Shown: positions 43,868 through 52,923 of the stretch, piece by piece
How the letters are laid out: each line of letters starts with the position of its first letter
Position numbering within the stretch: position 1 is the stretch's first letter
Assembly: GCA_002422395.1 (NCBI GenBank)
Contig: DIUY01000006.1
Coordinates: forward strand, 1 to 64,000
DNA from: Methylococcaceae bacterium UBA6146
GTDB lineage: Bacteria > Pseudomonadota > Gammaproteobacteria > Methylococcales > Methylomonadaceae
DNA length: 64,000 bases
Direction of reading: 5' to 3'
Program-made: the position numbers and the translations under genes
The notes under the pieces: model-generated
Seen by the model: only the letters and a program-made list of their open reading frames with translations
What the model was told of the DNA's origin: nothing
Database searches by the model: none

Positions 43868-44402
43868 ATCCTGACAATTCACTAAAAAAAGCTGCCCCAG
43901 CATCGCTTAACACATAATGTCCTCGGCTATTTTTGAACATAATACTTCTAGCTATTAAATGATTGTCGATTTCTTTTTCGATAGTATTTGAAAGACATAG
44001 CTTACAAGTATGCAGAATATCGGCGTAACGTTCTTCCGACATTGCCATTGAAAGCTCTTCAAGACTAATTCCAGCGCGATAATCGGTGAGCACATCAAAC
44101 AGATAACCTTTTTCAGTAATGATGCGGCCAATGATAATCAGCAAAGCCTGAATTTTAATCGTCACCTCGTTAGCATCGCCTCCGCTTAACTCACGGATGA
44201 AGTAAAAACCATTTTTTTCATCCACTAAATCAAAATTGATTCGCCGATAGAGTTGCCGATAGTCATCGAAGTTGGTAAAAATTTCTGTATACAAGGGATT
44301 GTCACCTAGCTGATTTATTTTAATGTTGTAGCGGTGTTTATTAATGACCTTACCGTTAATCAGCTGGTTGTAGATGGCTTGGCTAAGTTCGTTACTAATC
44401 AT
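43866..44402 (-). CDS. jetB: JetB/MksE-like condensin subunit
   Basis: The 178-residue protein is the size of MukE/MksE and has their pattern of winged-helix folds. It begins QAIYNQLINGKVINKHRYN, then LYTEIFTNFDDYRQLYRRINFDLVDEKNGFYFI, a central helix IKIQALLIIIGRIITEKG and a C-terminal GHYVLSDAGAAFF. In Wadjet and Mks complexes two such subunits bind the kleisin and DNA. It is the last gene of the operon and overlaps jetA by 4 bp (ATGA). Identification rests on size, pattern and neighbours. Confidence 0.75.
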   Translation of the reverse strand: MISNELSQAIYNQLINGKVINKHRYNIKINQLGDNPLYTEIFTNFDDYRQLYRRINFDLVDEKNGFYFIRELSGGDANEVTIKIQALLIIIGRIITEKGYLFDVLTDYRAGISLEELSMAMSEERYADILHTCKLCLSNTIEKEIDNHLIARSIMFKNSRGHYVLSDAGAAFFSELSG

Positions 44403-45781
44403 AGGATAAAGTCGCGTTTGTTGTATTCAAGCACTTGGTTTTGATAGCGGATACTCTGTTGAGGTCGGCTAAAGCTAACTTGCAACTTGAACTTCCCGCC
44501 ATAATTTTGTTTAAAACAAGTCACGCCATATAACAAATAGTGCAATTGATAATCCTCTTGTAGCTTGTCCAGCAGTAGATTGTGAATAACCAAATAGACA
44601 TCATCGACTGGTGGCTTAATATCGCAGCGCTTAATCAACTGCTCTATTCGGCGCTTGATTAAATTATGGCGGTCATTCTTTGGCTTATTATCAAAGGCCT
44701 TGATTTGAGCGGGGCTTTCGCTACGTTTGCGCGTCTTTTGTTGTATGAGGTATTCTTCAAAATAAAGCCGGTGATTACGGCTATGCCATTCGATACGCGC
44801 TTCTTGTCCGGCAGCATGGGTCTTAAGCCCTTTATAATAAAGGCTTTCTTGATCTAAGAGCTTGAAAATGTATTTGTCTTTTAGGCTTTCGGTAAAAGTT
44901 CTCTGCGCAAAAGACTGTAAATTCAAATAGGCTTGTTCAATTGCGTTGTAGATCAATCGATGCCGCCGTTCCTGACGCAAATAGCGGTGTAAAGTTTGCT
45001 TAACCTTTTCCACTGTTTTGTAATGACTGAGGATGGCTAATTTATATTGACCGATGTAATAACTGTCATCTTCATAGCCTCGAATATCATAAAGCCTGAT
45101 GATGTCGTCGATGATAGCCAGCGGCGCTTTGGTTTTGCTGTATTCCCTGACATTGAGGAATTCCAAGGTGGGGATGATTTCCCGGTCATAAATCTTTTTT
45201 ACCTGCACCAGCATTTCCCTGTGCTGCTGTGATTCTTGTAGCGACAATACTGCCTTATCATGATCCAAACGTTGTGATAAACGGTCTGCCTCATGCTGTA
45301 AATGGCTAGTGTTGTTCTGAATCTGGCTGTTAATCGTACGCAGTAAATCAAACAGATGCTCGTGTTGCTCAAGAAAAGCAATGTTGTCGTTGGCGAAGCT
45401 TAAATGTTCATGCTGTTGATAAGCGTTGTCCAATTGTACGCGGATATTCTCCAGCTCGGCACTGCGCAAGCCGCGCATCCGCTCTTTGTCAAATAGTCTG
45501 AATATCTCAAGAACGGCGGGTTGGAACGCAATTGTGCCGCGAGATTTGTTGAATTCGGAAACAATTCCAGTTTTTATGAGATTTTCCAAGGCAAATGCGT
45601 CGTTAAGGCGATCTGTCTCCTTTTTGCTGCCTAGATTTTCAGTCTTCTTACGGTAAGCATTGTAAAATGCTTGAGTAGGTAAATCTTTACGTTGGTTCTG
45701 ATCCATGTAGTCAATCAATTGGAACATCAAATCCTTGTGTTCAATCAACAAAATTAAGGTGCGGTCTAAAGAGACAGTCAT
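44399..45781 (-). CDS. jetA: JetA/MksF-like kleisin subunit
   Basis: The 460-residue protein has an N-terminal winged-helix-like region (about 1-110), a helical middle with a long coiled coil (about 110-190, SQIQNNTSHLQHEADRLSQRL) and a C-terminal winged-helix part (about 370-460). This is the layout of MukF/MksF kleisins, which bridge the SMC heads. No catalytic motif is expected or seen. It overlaps jetC by 4 bp (ATGA) and jetB by 4 bp. Confidence 0.75.
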   Translation of the reverse strand: MTVSLDRTLILLIEHKDLMFQLIDYMDQNQRKDLPTQAFYNAYRKKTENLGSKKETDRLNDAFALENLIKTGIVSEFNKSRGTIAFQPAVLEIFRLFDKERMRGLRSAELENIRVQLDNAYQQHEHLSFANDNIAFLEQHEHLFDLLRTINSQIQNNTSHLQHEADRLSQRLDHDKAVLSLQESQQHREMLVQVKKIYDREIIPTLEFLNVREYSKTKAPLAIIDDIIRLYDIRGYEDDSYYIGQYKLAILSHYKTVEKVKQTLHRYLRQERRHRLIYNAIEQAYLNLQSFAQRTFTESLKDKYIFKLLDQESLYYKGLKTHAAGQEARIEWHSRNHRLYFEEYLIQQKTRKRSESPAQIKAFDNKPKNDRHNLIKRRIEQLIKRCDIKPPVDDVYLVIHNLLLDKLQEDYQLHYLLYGVTCFKQNYGGKFKLQVSFSRPQQSIRYQNQVLEYNKRDFIL

Positions 45782-48690
45782 GCTGGGTGTTGCTCCGTCA
45801 TCTCATAAAGCCGCTCTGCGAAATGATGGAACACGACATCCCGTTCGCCGCCAGCATCATAAATAGTGCTGGCATGGAAATCATCTAGCGAAATATAAAA
45901 ATCCACCACAGCAACAACTTCCGCCGTTTGGGTAGGTGAAGCGCAAAACAAGGCAAAGCCATGTTCGCTTGCCGCTTTAATGGCTGTGCGTTGATTGTAT
46001 TCATCAAGCGCGGTGAATTCGTCAAAAATAATCGGCAGCATGAGTTTGCTGTCTTGCGCCAGCAGGTCGCCCAATAAAATAGTCAATAAGGTGCAATTGA
46101 TGAGCGCGTTGGTACCGTTACTTTGGCCTTTTTCTTCACGCTTTTCCTGATGGGTTTTTTTGTAGCTGTATTTGACGTTAGTAATGATTTTGCCCATTTC
46201 CAGAATGCGGTTGCCCCGCGCACTGATGAAAAAATCGCCGCAGAATTGGTTCAAGCGTTGATATAAGCCATCGTCGTGGATGTCTGTCGTATTTAAATTG
46301 GTTTTATCCAGTTCGTTGACCAGCTCTTCAAAACGATGGTCCAGCTCAATTTCCACTCTAATTTCGTTAAGGTTGGAAATGCTGTAGCCTTCGAATTGTT
46401 TATTGATTCTATTGATAAAAGTACGGATATGGTCGCGGTTGCCAGTCAGCTCGCTAATCTTAGTCCCCGTCATTTTGTTGTGCTCAATAATACGGCTTTG
46501 CAAGGTTTCTTGTTGCTGGGGCAAGGCGGCAAAGGTGCTGTTTAATGCGTCTAAAATGGCTTTTTGTTGTTCATAACTGTAGCTGCTGTGAGGCATTTCA
46601 ATGGGCAGTTGGAAATGACCGCAGCGGACAAATTCATTGATGTTGTTATCAAGACTTTCTTTGAGGCTTTTGATTTTCGCTTGCTCACTTTCAAGAGCCG
46701 CTAGATCATTGGCGGAAACGCTAGCAGTGTCTTGGACGTTTGAAGTTTCCAAAGTATCAGGTTTCAGGTTTTGCAGGCGTTGAGAAAGATTATTCACTTC
46801 TTTCAACCGCTTATTCAATGATTCTAGGCTTTCTTTAGCCGCCGCATGGTCATTGCGGTTTTGTTCCAATAAATCTTGGGTTTCTTCGAGCGCTTTAAGT
46901 AGTTGCCGTTGCGCGTTCTCGATTTCTTCAATTTCGGAGGTTTTAATTTGCATTTGCTCTTGAGTCGTTTCAATAGCATTGACAATCTTTAGTTCCTGTT
47001 GGATTTTATCTTTTTCTTTCTGGGCTTCCTGATGTTGTTGCTTTTGGTATTCGCCAGAGGCAGAGGCGATGTTTTTCAGTTCAACTACCTGATGATCTAA
47101 TTGCTGGATGACTTGATCCAAAGCAAACAATTCCTGCTGCAACTGGTCTTTGAGCTGTTGTGGCGATGTTATCGGGTCTTTGCCAAACGACTCGCCAAGA
47201 AAGCTTAAGCCCGTTTGTCCGATACTGAACAGATGGGTGAAATGCTCAATAATAGCGGTTTGATCGTCATCAATAGCAACCGTAATTTCAGCAAAATGCT
47301 TATTGAGTGTTCCCAATACTGTAGCGCTATGTCCGTCAATTCGGCTAATCAGCAATTTTTCATAACTCTCCAACGCTTGCTTTTTCTTATCGCGGTCGGC
47401 ACGTTTGCTTTTATGCAAAGCCACTTTGGCGGTCAAATCATCAATGGCTTTTTGGCGGTCTTCAAGCTGGCTGATTTTTTCGTCGAGTTCATCCCGTTTG
47501 TCTTGTAAGCGATTTCTAAGCTCAGCAATCGAAGCGTCGGAATATTGATGTTGAATTTTTTGGAACTGTTCGATTTGTTGCTTGAATTTTTCAATATCTC
47601 TGTACAAAGCCTTCAATTGCCCTGAGTATTCGCTGCCTTGGTTTTGCTGTTCATTCGCTAATTTTTCGAGCTGTTGTTGCGTTTCCGATAAACGCTTGAA
47701 CTCAGGCTCGATTTTTCCAATTTGTTGCCGATTCTGTTTTTCAGTTTTGTTCAAATATTCAAAAAAGGCATGAAAAGTTCTGGCAAAACTTTGTTGTAGC
47801 TGGTTTTGGCTTTGATATAAGTTATTCAATCGCCCAAAGTCATCACGATAATTTTCTACGGCTTTGAGCTTATCCTGCGTTTGGCGCAGTTCGTTGTATT
47901 CATCCATGATTACCTGCAAATCCTGATGCAATTTATCTTGTGAATTTATTTTGCCACTTTCAATAATGGTGGCAAAGGTTTCGGTTAGTCCTTTCGTGTC
48001 GGTCTTGGCTATCTCAAAAGTAAAATTCATCAGTTGGCGGAAAGCTTTTAGTTCACGCTCCATGCCACCTTCTTTTAAAGGTACCAAACAGTAGCGCCCC
48101 TTTGCCCGCTGCATGGGGTTGTGGCTGAACAGTTTTTCTTTAATTTCCTTGGTAGATTTCAGTATCTCCGCGCCATCCCCTTTATAACGCTGATACAAGG
48201 CGTGGATTTTGGGTATGCCTAAATCTAATACTGGGCTACCTAAGCCATTGTTGGCTTCGATATTATCAACATCCCAAAATTGCCCACGAATAGCGTCATA
48301 AGCACAAGGTAAGGCCAAGCGTTGATAACCGAAACTGCTATTGGATTTAAACAAAATCAGGCAAAAAGGGCCGTGGATATTTTCTGCTTCCAGAATCAGA
48401 AAGCTGCTGTCCGTGGGAAAGTAATAGCGGTAGCTGTCTTCGCTAGAGTACAGGTCGCCTTTGGAAGATTTAAAAGCAAACGTACTTTTGCATTTATCGA
48501 AACTGGTTTCCGGAAAAAAATGCAGTTTCAAGGCATTTAACAGCGAGGTTTTGCCCAGATTGTTGCGTCCAAACAAGGCGCAGTGTTGATCGATAGGCAA
48601 CTCGGTATAGCAATAACTGATGGAATTGACCGCAACCAATTTTTTTACCGAGTAAGGGATTTTTCTATCCAATAATTCCACGTTTTCCAT
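45778..48690 (-). CDS. jetC: JetC/MksB-like SMC ATPase
   Basis: The 970-residue protein has an SMC layout: Walker A GRNNLGKTS (41-49), long coiled coils from about 240 to 780 with a short break in the middle that would be the hinge, then the ABC signature in GQSNGTNALI (855-864) and Walker B IIFDEF (887-892) followed by D-loop TALDEYN. The MukB/MksB/JetC families are typically about 900-1500 residues; this is near the lower end. It should form a dimer that extrudes DNA loops. AGGA lies 8 nt before the ATG, three bases after the jetD stop. Confidence 0.85.
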   Translation of the reverse strand: MENVELLDRKIPYSVKKLVAVNSISYCYTELPIDQHCALFGRNNLGKTSLLNALKLHFFPETSFDKCKSTFAFKSSKGDLYSSEDSYRYYFPTDSSFLILEAENIHGPFCLILFKSNSSFGYQRLALPCAYDAIRGQFWDVDNIEANNGLGSPVLDLGIPKIHALYQRYKGDGAEILKSTKEIKEKLFSHNPMQRAKGRYCLVPLKEGGMERELKAFRQLMNFTFEIAKTDTKGLTETFATIIESGKINSQDKLHQDLQVIMDEYNELRQTQDKLKAVENYRDDFGRLNNLYQSQNQLQQSFARTFHAFFEYLNKTEKQNRQQIGKIEPEFKRLSETQQQLEKLANEQQNQGSEYSGQLKALYRDIEKFKQQIEQFQKIQHQYSDASIAELRNRLQDKRDELDEKISQLEDRQKAIDDLTAKVALHKSKRADRDKKKQALESYEKLLISRIDGHSATVLGTLNKHFAEITVAIDDDQTAIIEHFTHLFSIGQTGLSFLGESFGKDPITSPQQLKDQLQQELFALDQVIQQLDHQVVELKNIASASGEYQKQQHQEAQKEKDKIQQELKIVNAIETTQEQMQIKTSEIEEIENAQRQLLKALEETQDLLEQNRNDHAAAKESLESLNKRLKEVNNLSQRLQNLKPDTLETSNVQDTASVSANDLAALESEQAKIKSLKESLDNNINEFVRCGHFQLPIEMPHSSYSYEQQKAILDALNSTFAALPQQQETLQSRIIEHNKMTGTKISELTGNRDHIRTFINRINKQFEGYSISNLNEIRVEIELDHRFEELVNELDKTNLNTTDIHDDGLYQRLNQFCGDFFISARGNRILEMGKIITNVKYSYKKTHQEKREEKGQSNGTNALINCTLLTILLGDLLAQDSKLMLPIIFDEFTALDEYNQRTAIKAASEHGFALFCASPTQTAEVVAVVDFYISLDDFHASTIYDAGGERDVVFHHFAERLYEMTEQHPA

Positions 48691-48692
48691 GA

Positions 48693-49487
48693 TTAATCCT
48701 GTAGATACATTTCTTGTTCCAGCATTTTTTTGTGGTTGACCATCAACTCAATAACCGGATTTAAAAGCGGATAACCTTCTTTGAATTTGCGTAATTCGGT
48801 CAGATGTTTGTTTTGTAAATTAATCCTTGACTGTTTAAGGAGATCGGCGGCACAGGGTGGCAATAGGAAGTTAAGGCGCGGATGCTTGGTCAACTGACAC
48901 AAGTTTGCAAAAATTGTCAGCCCGCCAATATCCAAATCAAGCAGGCAATCAATTTGCTGATAGTGGGAAAAAAATAGCTTATTGAGGCGATTGCTGATGG
49001 CGTTACCCGAAGCGTGGGCAATGTCCAGCATTTCATCATTAAAATTAGGGAACTGGTGCTTTAAAAATGCCAAAGTCTGATCTTTTTGTACGAAGTTTTC
49101 CTGATTTTCAATAACCAACAAGCGTTGGCCTAGTGTGAAAGGGGTATTTATATTTAAACCATCATTTAAAACGACAACTGGGTGGCTCTGCTGATTAGCC
49201 CAAATAATCACCATTGTTTGACTAACAGGGTGCTTATGGCTATCGCCATCTATTGCGGCTGATACTCTATTGTTTATCGCATAATCAGGAAAATTGCCCT
49301 GAAGCCGGATAAATTGCTCTTCATCATTTATGCTGACCTGATAACTCGACTTGGAAAGCTTATGTGTTGAAAAAATCTTAAGAACAGTTTGGTCATCATA
49401 TCCTTGCCGGTGTAATTGCTTACAGAAACCATCAAAATTGATTGGTTTTCCAGATTTAATGTTTCCTAGGTATTTAGAAATGCGCAT
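48693..49487 (-). CDS. jetD: JetD/MksG-like Toprim nuclease (short form)
   Basis: The 264-residue protein has a C-terminal Toprim domain: the glutamate in LLVIENQENF (E127), the acidic pair in LLDLDIGGLTIF (D184, D186) and a last LEQE (256-259). These match the JetD/DUF2220 nuclease that cuts plasmid DNA in Wadjet. Described JetD proteins are nearer 380-400 residues, so the N-terminal arm is short here. It is the first gene of the operon rather than the last. The ATG lacks a clear ribosome-binding site; TTATAC lies just before it. A complete, working nuclease is likely but unproven. Confidence 0.75.
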   Translation of the reverse strand: MRISKYLGNIKSGKPINFDGFCKQLHRQGYDDQTVLKIFSTHKLSKSSYQVSINDEEQFIRLQGNFPDYAINNRVSAAIDGDSHKHPVSQTMVIIWANQQSHPVVVLNDGLNINTPFTLGQRLLVIENQENFVQKDQTLAFLKHQFPNFNDEMLDIAHASGNAISNRLNKLFFSHYQQIDCLLDLDIGGLTIFANLCQLTKHPRLNFLLPPCAADLLKQSRINLQNKHLTELRKFKEGYPLLNPVIELMVNHKKMLEQEMYLQD

Positions 49488-49561
49488 GTATAAAACAAAG
49501 TATTTTGATTAAACAATAAACAATAAAAAATGAAAACCTATCAGAGATTACCTCCGCCCTC

Positions 49562-51397
49562 CTACCAGTTATCGCCCGTCGTCTCGCGCTTGCGCTGGCC
49601 ATACTGGTATTTGAATTTCCGCTTTAACAAACCGGACGGATCATCGGGAATCCGCTTAAGCCATTGCTCATTAGCCTGTTGCTGTTCAGCGGTTAATGCG
49701 TCTGCCGCTGTTGCTGCGGCATCTTTTGGTTTGTTGCCATCTTTATTTTGCTCGGTTTGCTGTTGCTGGGCAGCTGCTTTTTGCTCTTCCGTTTCTTGTC
49801 CCTTGGCCTGTTGCCCATCCTGTTTTTGCTGCTGCGCTTGGTTTTCGTCGGAATCTTGCGGCTGTCCAGCATCTTGTTGTCCGCCTGGACGCTCCGGTTT
49901 TTGTTCCGGCTTTTGGTTATTGTCGGCTTGGTCTGATGATTCGCCCTCCTCATCCTTCTGGCCGTTATCTTTGTTGCCGTCTTGTGGGGGATTTTCCTTG
50001 GCTTTGGCCTGGTCGTCCTTTTGCTGTTGCTGTTCTTGCTGCTTTTTTTGTTTTTCCAGTTCTTCTTCCACTAATCCTTTATTGTATTTGGCGTCTTCAT
50101 TATCAGGATTTTTCGCAAGGGCTTTTTCATAGGCGGTTATCGCCTCTTCTAACTTGCCGGATTGTGCCAAGGCGTTGCCTTGGTTGTATAAATCATTGCC
50201 GGATTCGGCGGGGGCATTTTCCAAGGCCTTGTCATAAGCCCCCGCTTTATAGTGCGCGGCAGATTTCCATTCAGGGCTGTCGAATAAGGTTGCCGCCTGT
50301 TCAAACCGGTTATTTTGGTAAGCCTGCTGCGCTTGTTGGTCTTTGGTCTGCCACAAGTCTTGCCACTCAAACGCATAGCTGTTTTTCGGCAACGGCAACA
50401 ACAGCAACAAGGCGAAACACAACACGCCTTTCCTAAACAGCAGGGCGGCTAACGGCAATACCGCCATTAACAGCCACGGGCCTTGGTCATCCCACAATTC
50501 CAGCCGGAAATCATTCTGTTCTGTACCTTCTTGTTGCACAGGCTTATTTAGCGTTGCCAGTAGCGTTTCAATGTCGGCATCATTAGCGGTGATGGTTTGA
50601 TAAACGCCGTGGCCCGCGTCGGCCAGCCCGCGCAAGTCGGCGACATTTAGTTTGGGGATAACGATAGTCCCTTGCTTATCTTTCATAAAACCACTGCCAT
50701 TTGCTAGCGGGATGGGGGCGCCTTCAGCCGTGCCAACCCCTAGCACTGACAACTGAAAACCCTCTAAAGGGGGCAGGACTCCTGGCTCAACGCCATCCGT
50801 CACTAAAATGATCTGCCCTTGTTGCAAACCGGCCTGCTTGAACAAGTCAACGGCTTTGGCCAGCGCTAAAGAGGTATTGCTGCCTTGGCTGGGCATAATG
50901 TCCGTGGTCAATGCCGGCAATTGGCTATCTATGGTTGCCGTATCATCGGTCAGCGGCGTGACGGTGAAAGCGTCACCGGCATAAACCAGCAACGCCGTTT
51001 GCCCGTCTTTGCGCTGTTTTAATATATCGGCGATTTTGTAACGCGCCCGTATCAAGCGGCTGGGTTTGACATCTTCGGCGTCCATGGAGCGCGACAAATC
51101 CAATGCGATCACCAACGCCGACGCGTTCCTGAACACGGGTGCAGGCAAGCGTTGCCAGCTTGGCCCGGCTAATGCCACTATCGCCAGCAAAGTGGCCAGT
51201 GCGCCTATGGTTAATGGCCAACGGCTTGCCGTGCCGGTTTTTTCCTGCAACACATAAGGCAACAACGCGGCATCACAAACTGACGACCAAACACCTATCC
51301 TAAGCTTGCTGCGTAACAGCAACACCACGAGGGCGATTGCCGGAATAGCGGCCAACAAGCCATAGGGCCTAATAAAATGAAAATCACCCAAATTCAT
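49562..51397 (-). CDS. vWA-TPR fusion protein with Gln-rich tail (BatB/BatC type)
   Basis: From the ATG at 51397 (GAGG just upstream) the product is 611 residues; the longer frame to 51460 overlaps the previous gene. It has two N-terminal membrane helices (about 10-35 and 55-80), a vWA domain with the metal site DLSRSMD, another helix (about 305-325), TPR repeats (about 365-435) and a long Gln/Lys/Asp-rich low-complexity tail (about 440-565). It ends with the usual vWA/TPR close IPDDPSGLLKRKF. Bat proteins are linked with envelope stress and oxygen tolerance. Its last 30 codons overlap one copy of a direct repeat that borders the jet module. Confidence 0.85.
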   Translation of the reverse strand: MNLGDFHFIRPYGLLAAIPAIALVVLLLRSKLRIGVWSSVCDAALLPYVLQEKTGTASRWPLTIGALATLLAIVALAGPSWQRLPAPVFRNASALVIALDLSRSMDAEDVKPSRLIRARYKIADILKQRKDGQTALLVYAGDAFTVTPLTDDTATIDSQLPALTTDIMPSQGSNTSLALAKAVDLFKQAGLQQGQIILVTDGVEPGVLPPLEGFQLSVLGVGTAEGAPIPLANGSGFMKDKQGTIVIPKLNVADLRGLADAGHGVYQTITANDADIETLLATLNKPVQQEGTEQNDFRLELWDDQGPWLLMAVLPLAALLFRKGVLCFALLLLLPLPKNSYAFEWQDLWQTKDQQAQQAYQNNRFEQAATLFDSPEWKSAAHYKAGAYDKALENAPAESGNDLYNQGNALAQSGKLEEAITAYEKALAKNPDNEDAKYNKGLVEEELEKQKKQQEQQQQKDDQAKAKENPPQDGNKDNGQKDEEGESSDQADNNQKPEQKPERPGGQQDAGQPQDSDENQAQQQKQDGQQAKGQETEEQKAAAQQQQTEQNKDGNKPKDAAATAADALTAEQQQANEQWLKRIPDDPSGLLKRKFKYQYGQRKRETTGDNW

Positions 51398-52374
51398 GAC
51401 AACCTCACGTGTGTCCAAGCAATAACGCCCGCCAAAGCCAGTGCCAAAGCCAGCGGCCAATAGAACAACTCACTGCGCGGCCTGAAGTATTGTTTGTCTT
51501 TTTCCACGGGCTCAAGTTGGTCCAGCAGCAGATAGATATTGTTCAGCTCGCCGGTATTTCTCGCGCGAAAATAACGCCCGCCAGTGCTTTCGGCAATCTT
51601 CACCAAAGTGTCTTCATCCAAATCAACCGACGGGTTGACTGTGCGGTTGCCAAAAAAGCTGCGCACGACCATTTCATCGGCGCCGATACCAATAGTGTAA
51701 ATTTTTAAATGTTTGGCTGCGGCAAGCTCTGCGGCTTTCAACGGCGCTATTTCGCCTGCGGTGTTCGCGCCATCGGTCATCAGCACCAGCACCCGGCTGT
51801 TAGCGTCCTGGTCGCCTAGCCGCTTGACCGCCAAACCAATCGCATCGCCGATAGCTGTATTGTCGCCGGCCAGCCCAAGCACGGCCTCGTTCAGCAAGGT
51901 CAGCACCGTTTTTCTATCGAAGGTCAACGGTGTTTGCAAATAGGCCCGCGTGCCAAACAAAATCAGCCCCAACCGGTCGCCTACCCGCCGGTTAATGAAA
52001 TCACCCGCCACCCACTTGGCCGCAGTCAACCGGTCAACGGGGTCTTTGTTGATAACAAAATCCTGCGCTTCCATACTACCGGACAAGTCCACCGCAAGCA
52101 TCAAATCCCGCCCACTGACCGCTTGCTCAATTGGCTCGCCCAGCCATTGCGGGCGGGTGGTGGCTATCACCAATAGCAGCCAAGCAATAGCCGCCAGCAC
52201 TAGCGGCCATTGCCTAGTTTGAGGAATACGGGGCGTTTCACCATCCAGAAAATCTTCCAGAAACGGCACTTTTAAGGCGGCCTGTCCGCTAGGTTGATGG
52301 GCGGGCATAAGCCAACGGAAGACAAGGGGTAAAGGCAATGCCGCCAGCAGCCACGGCCATTCGAAATGAATCAT
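51394..52374 (-). CDS. vWA domain membrane protein (BatA type)
   Basis: The 326-residue protein has membrane helices near residues 5-20 and 55-75, a vWA domain with metal site VDLSGSMEAQDF (about 94-105) and TDGANTAGE, and a last helix around 305-322. It overlaps the fusion gene by 4 bp and is overlapped by the DUF4381 gene. In such operons BatA and BatB are thought to act with the MoxR ATPase as a membrane-bound chaperone-like machine. Confidence 0.87.
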   Translation of the reverse strand: MIHFEWPWLLAALPLPLVFRWLMPAHQPSGQAALKVPFLEDFLDGETPRIPQTRQWPLVLAAIAWLLLVIATTRPQWLGEPIEQAVSGRDLMLAVDLSGSMEAQDFVINKDPVDRLTAAKWVAGDFINRRVGDRLGLILFGTRAYLQTPLTFDRKTVLTLLNEAVLGLAGDNTAIGDAIGLAVKRLGDQDANSRVLVLMTDGANTAGEIAPLKAAELAAAKHLKIYTIGIGADEMVVRSFFGNRTVNPSVDLDEDTLVKIAESTGGRYFRARNTGELNNIYLLLDQLEPVEKDKQYFRPRSELFYWPLALALALAGVIAWTHVRLS

Positions 52375-52862
52375 TTTGCGGATTTTAGTTTGGGTTGTTT
52401 GCTCTGGGATTTTAGCCAGCGTTCACAAAGGGCGATCAATTCAATAAGCTCACCATTGGTAGGCCGCGTTTTTTGGTAAGGCGCATGTCCAAAACAACGT
52501 CCGACACCGTTGCTGAATGGCGCATCTTTAACCGAGCGGTCAAGGTATGCCAGCCACGCCTGCCCCGTCAGTCCTGCAACATCCGTCCTTGGCGAGACAC
52601 TGACTGCAACCCGCCGGAGCAATGCGGAAAGCTCGCAAAGCTTTTGTAAGTTGGATTGATTCTTGTCCCGTTTGATGGCAAGCAGGATTTTTTTGGCGGT
52701 TTTGATCGCCGTCTTGCGCCGTAGGTGTTTGTAGAGGCGATAGCAAAAAAAGCCGGTTAACGGGATTAACAACGCCAATAGCCACCAGCCTAACGCGGGT
52801 GGCCACCACGCGATAGCTTCGGGCAAATGGATGTCTCTAAGGGGCAGTGGATTAGGTTGCAT
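52371..52862 (-). CDS. DUF4381 family membrane protein
   Basis: The 163-residue protein starts with LRDIHLPEAIAWWPPALGWWLLALLI, the proline/tryptophan-rich entry and single helix typical of DUF4381 (about residues 8-45). A cytoplasmic helical domain follows (about 50-155). Members are found between DUF58 and vWA genes and have no known function of their own. It overlaps the vWA gene by 4 bp. A 61-bp gap separates it from the DUF58 gene. Confidence 0.85.
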   Translation of the reverse strand: MQPNPLPLRDIHLPEAIAWWPPALGWWLLALLIPLTGFFCYRLYKHLRRKTAIKTAKKILLAIKRDKNQSNLQKLCELSALLRRVAVSVSPRTDVAGLTGQAWLAYLDRSVKDAPFSNGVGRCFGHAPYQKTRPTNGELIELIALCERWLKSQSKQPKLKSAK

Positions 52863-52923
52863 AAACGTACTATAAGGGGTTTGTCAGTTTGTAGGGGCTG
52901 CGCCTACCGTGTTAAAAAATCAC

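Noticed and set aside
43866..49487. Plain chromosomal MukBEF
   Set aside because: The fourth gene has a Toprim nuclease pattern, the SMC is much shorter than MukB and the gene order differs from mukF-mukE-mukB.
49530..50436. Two long plus-strand frames rich in Cys, Leu and Ser
   Set aside because: They are the antisense of the Gln/Lys/Asp-rich tail of the vWA-TPR gene; they lack family features and the codon bias of the true gene is on the minus strand.
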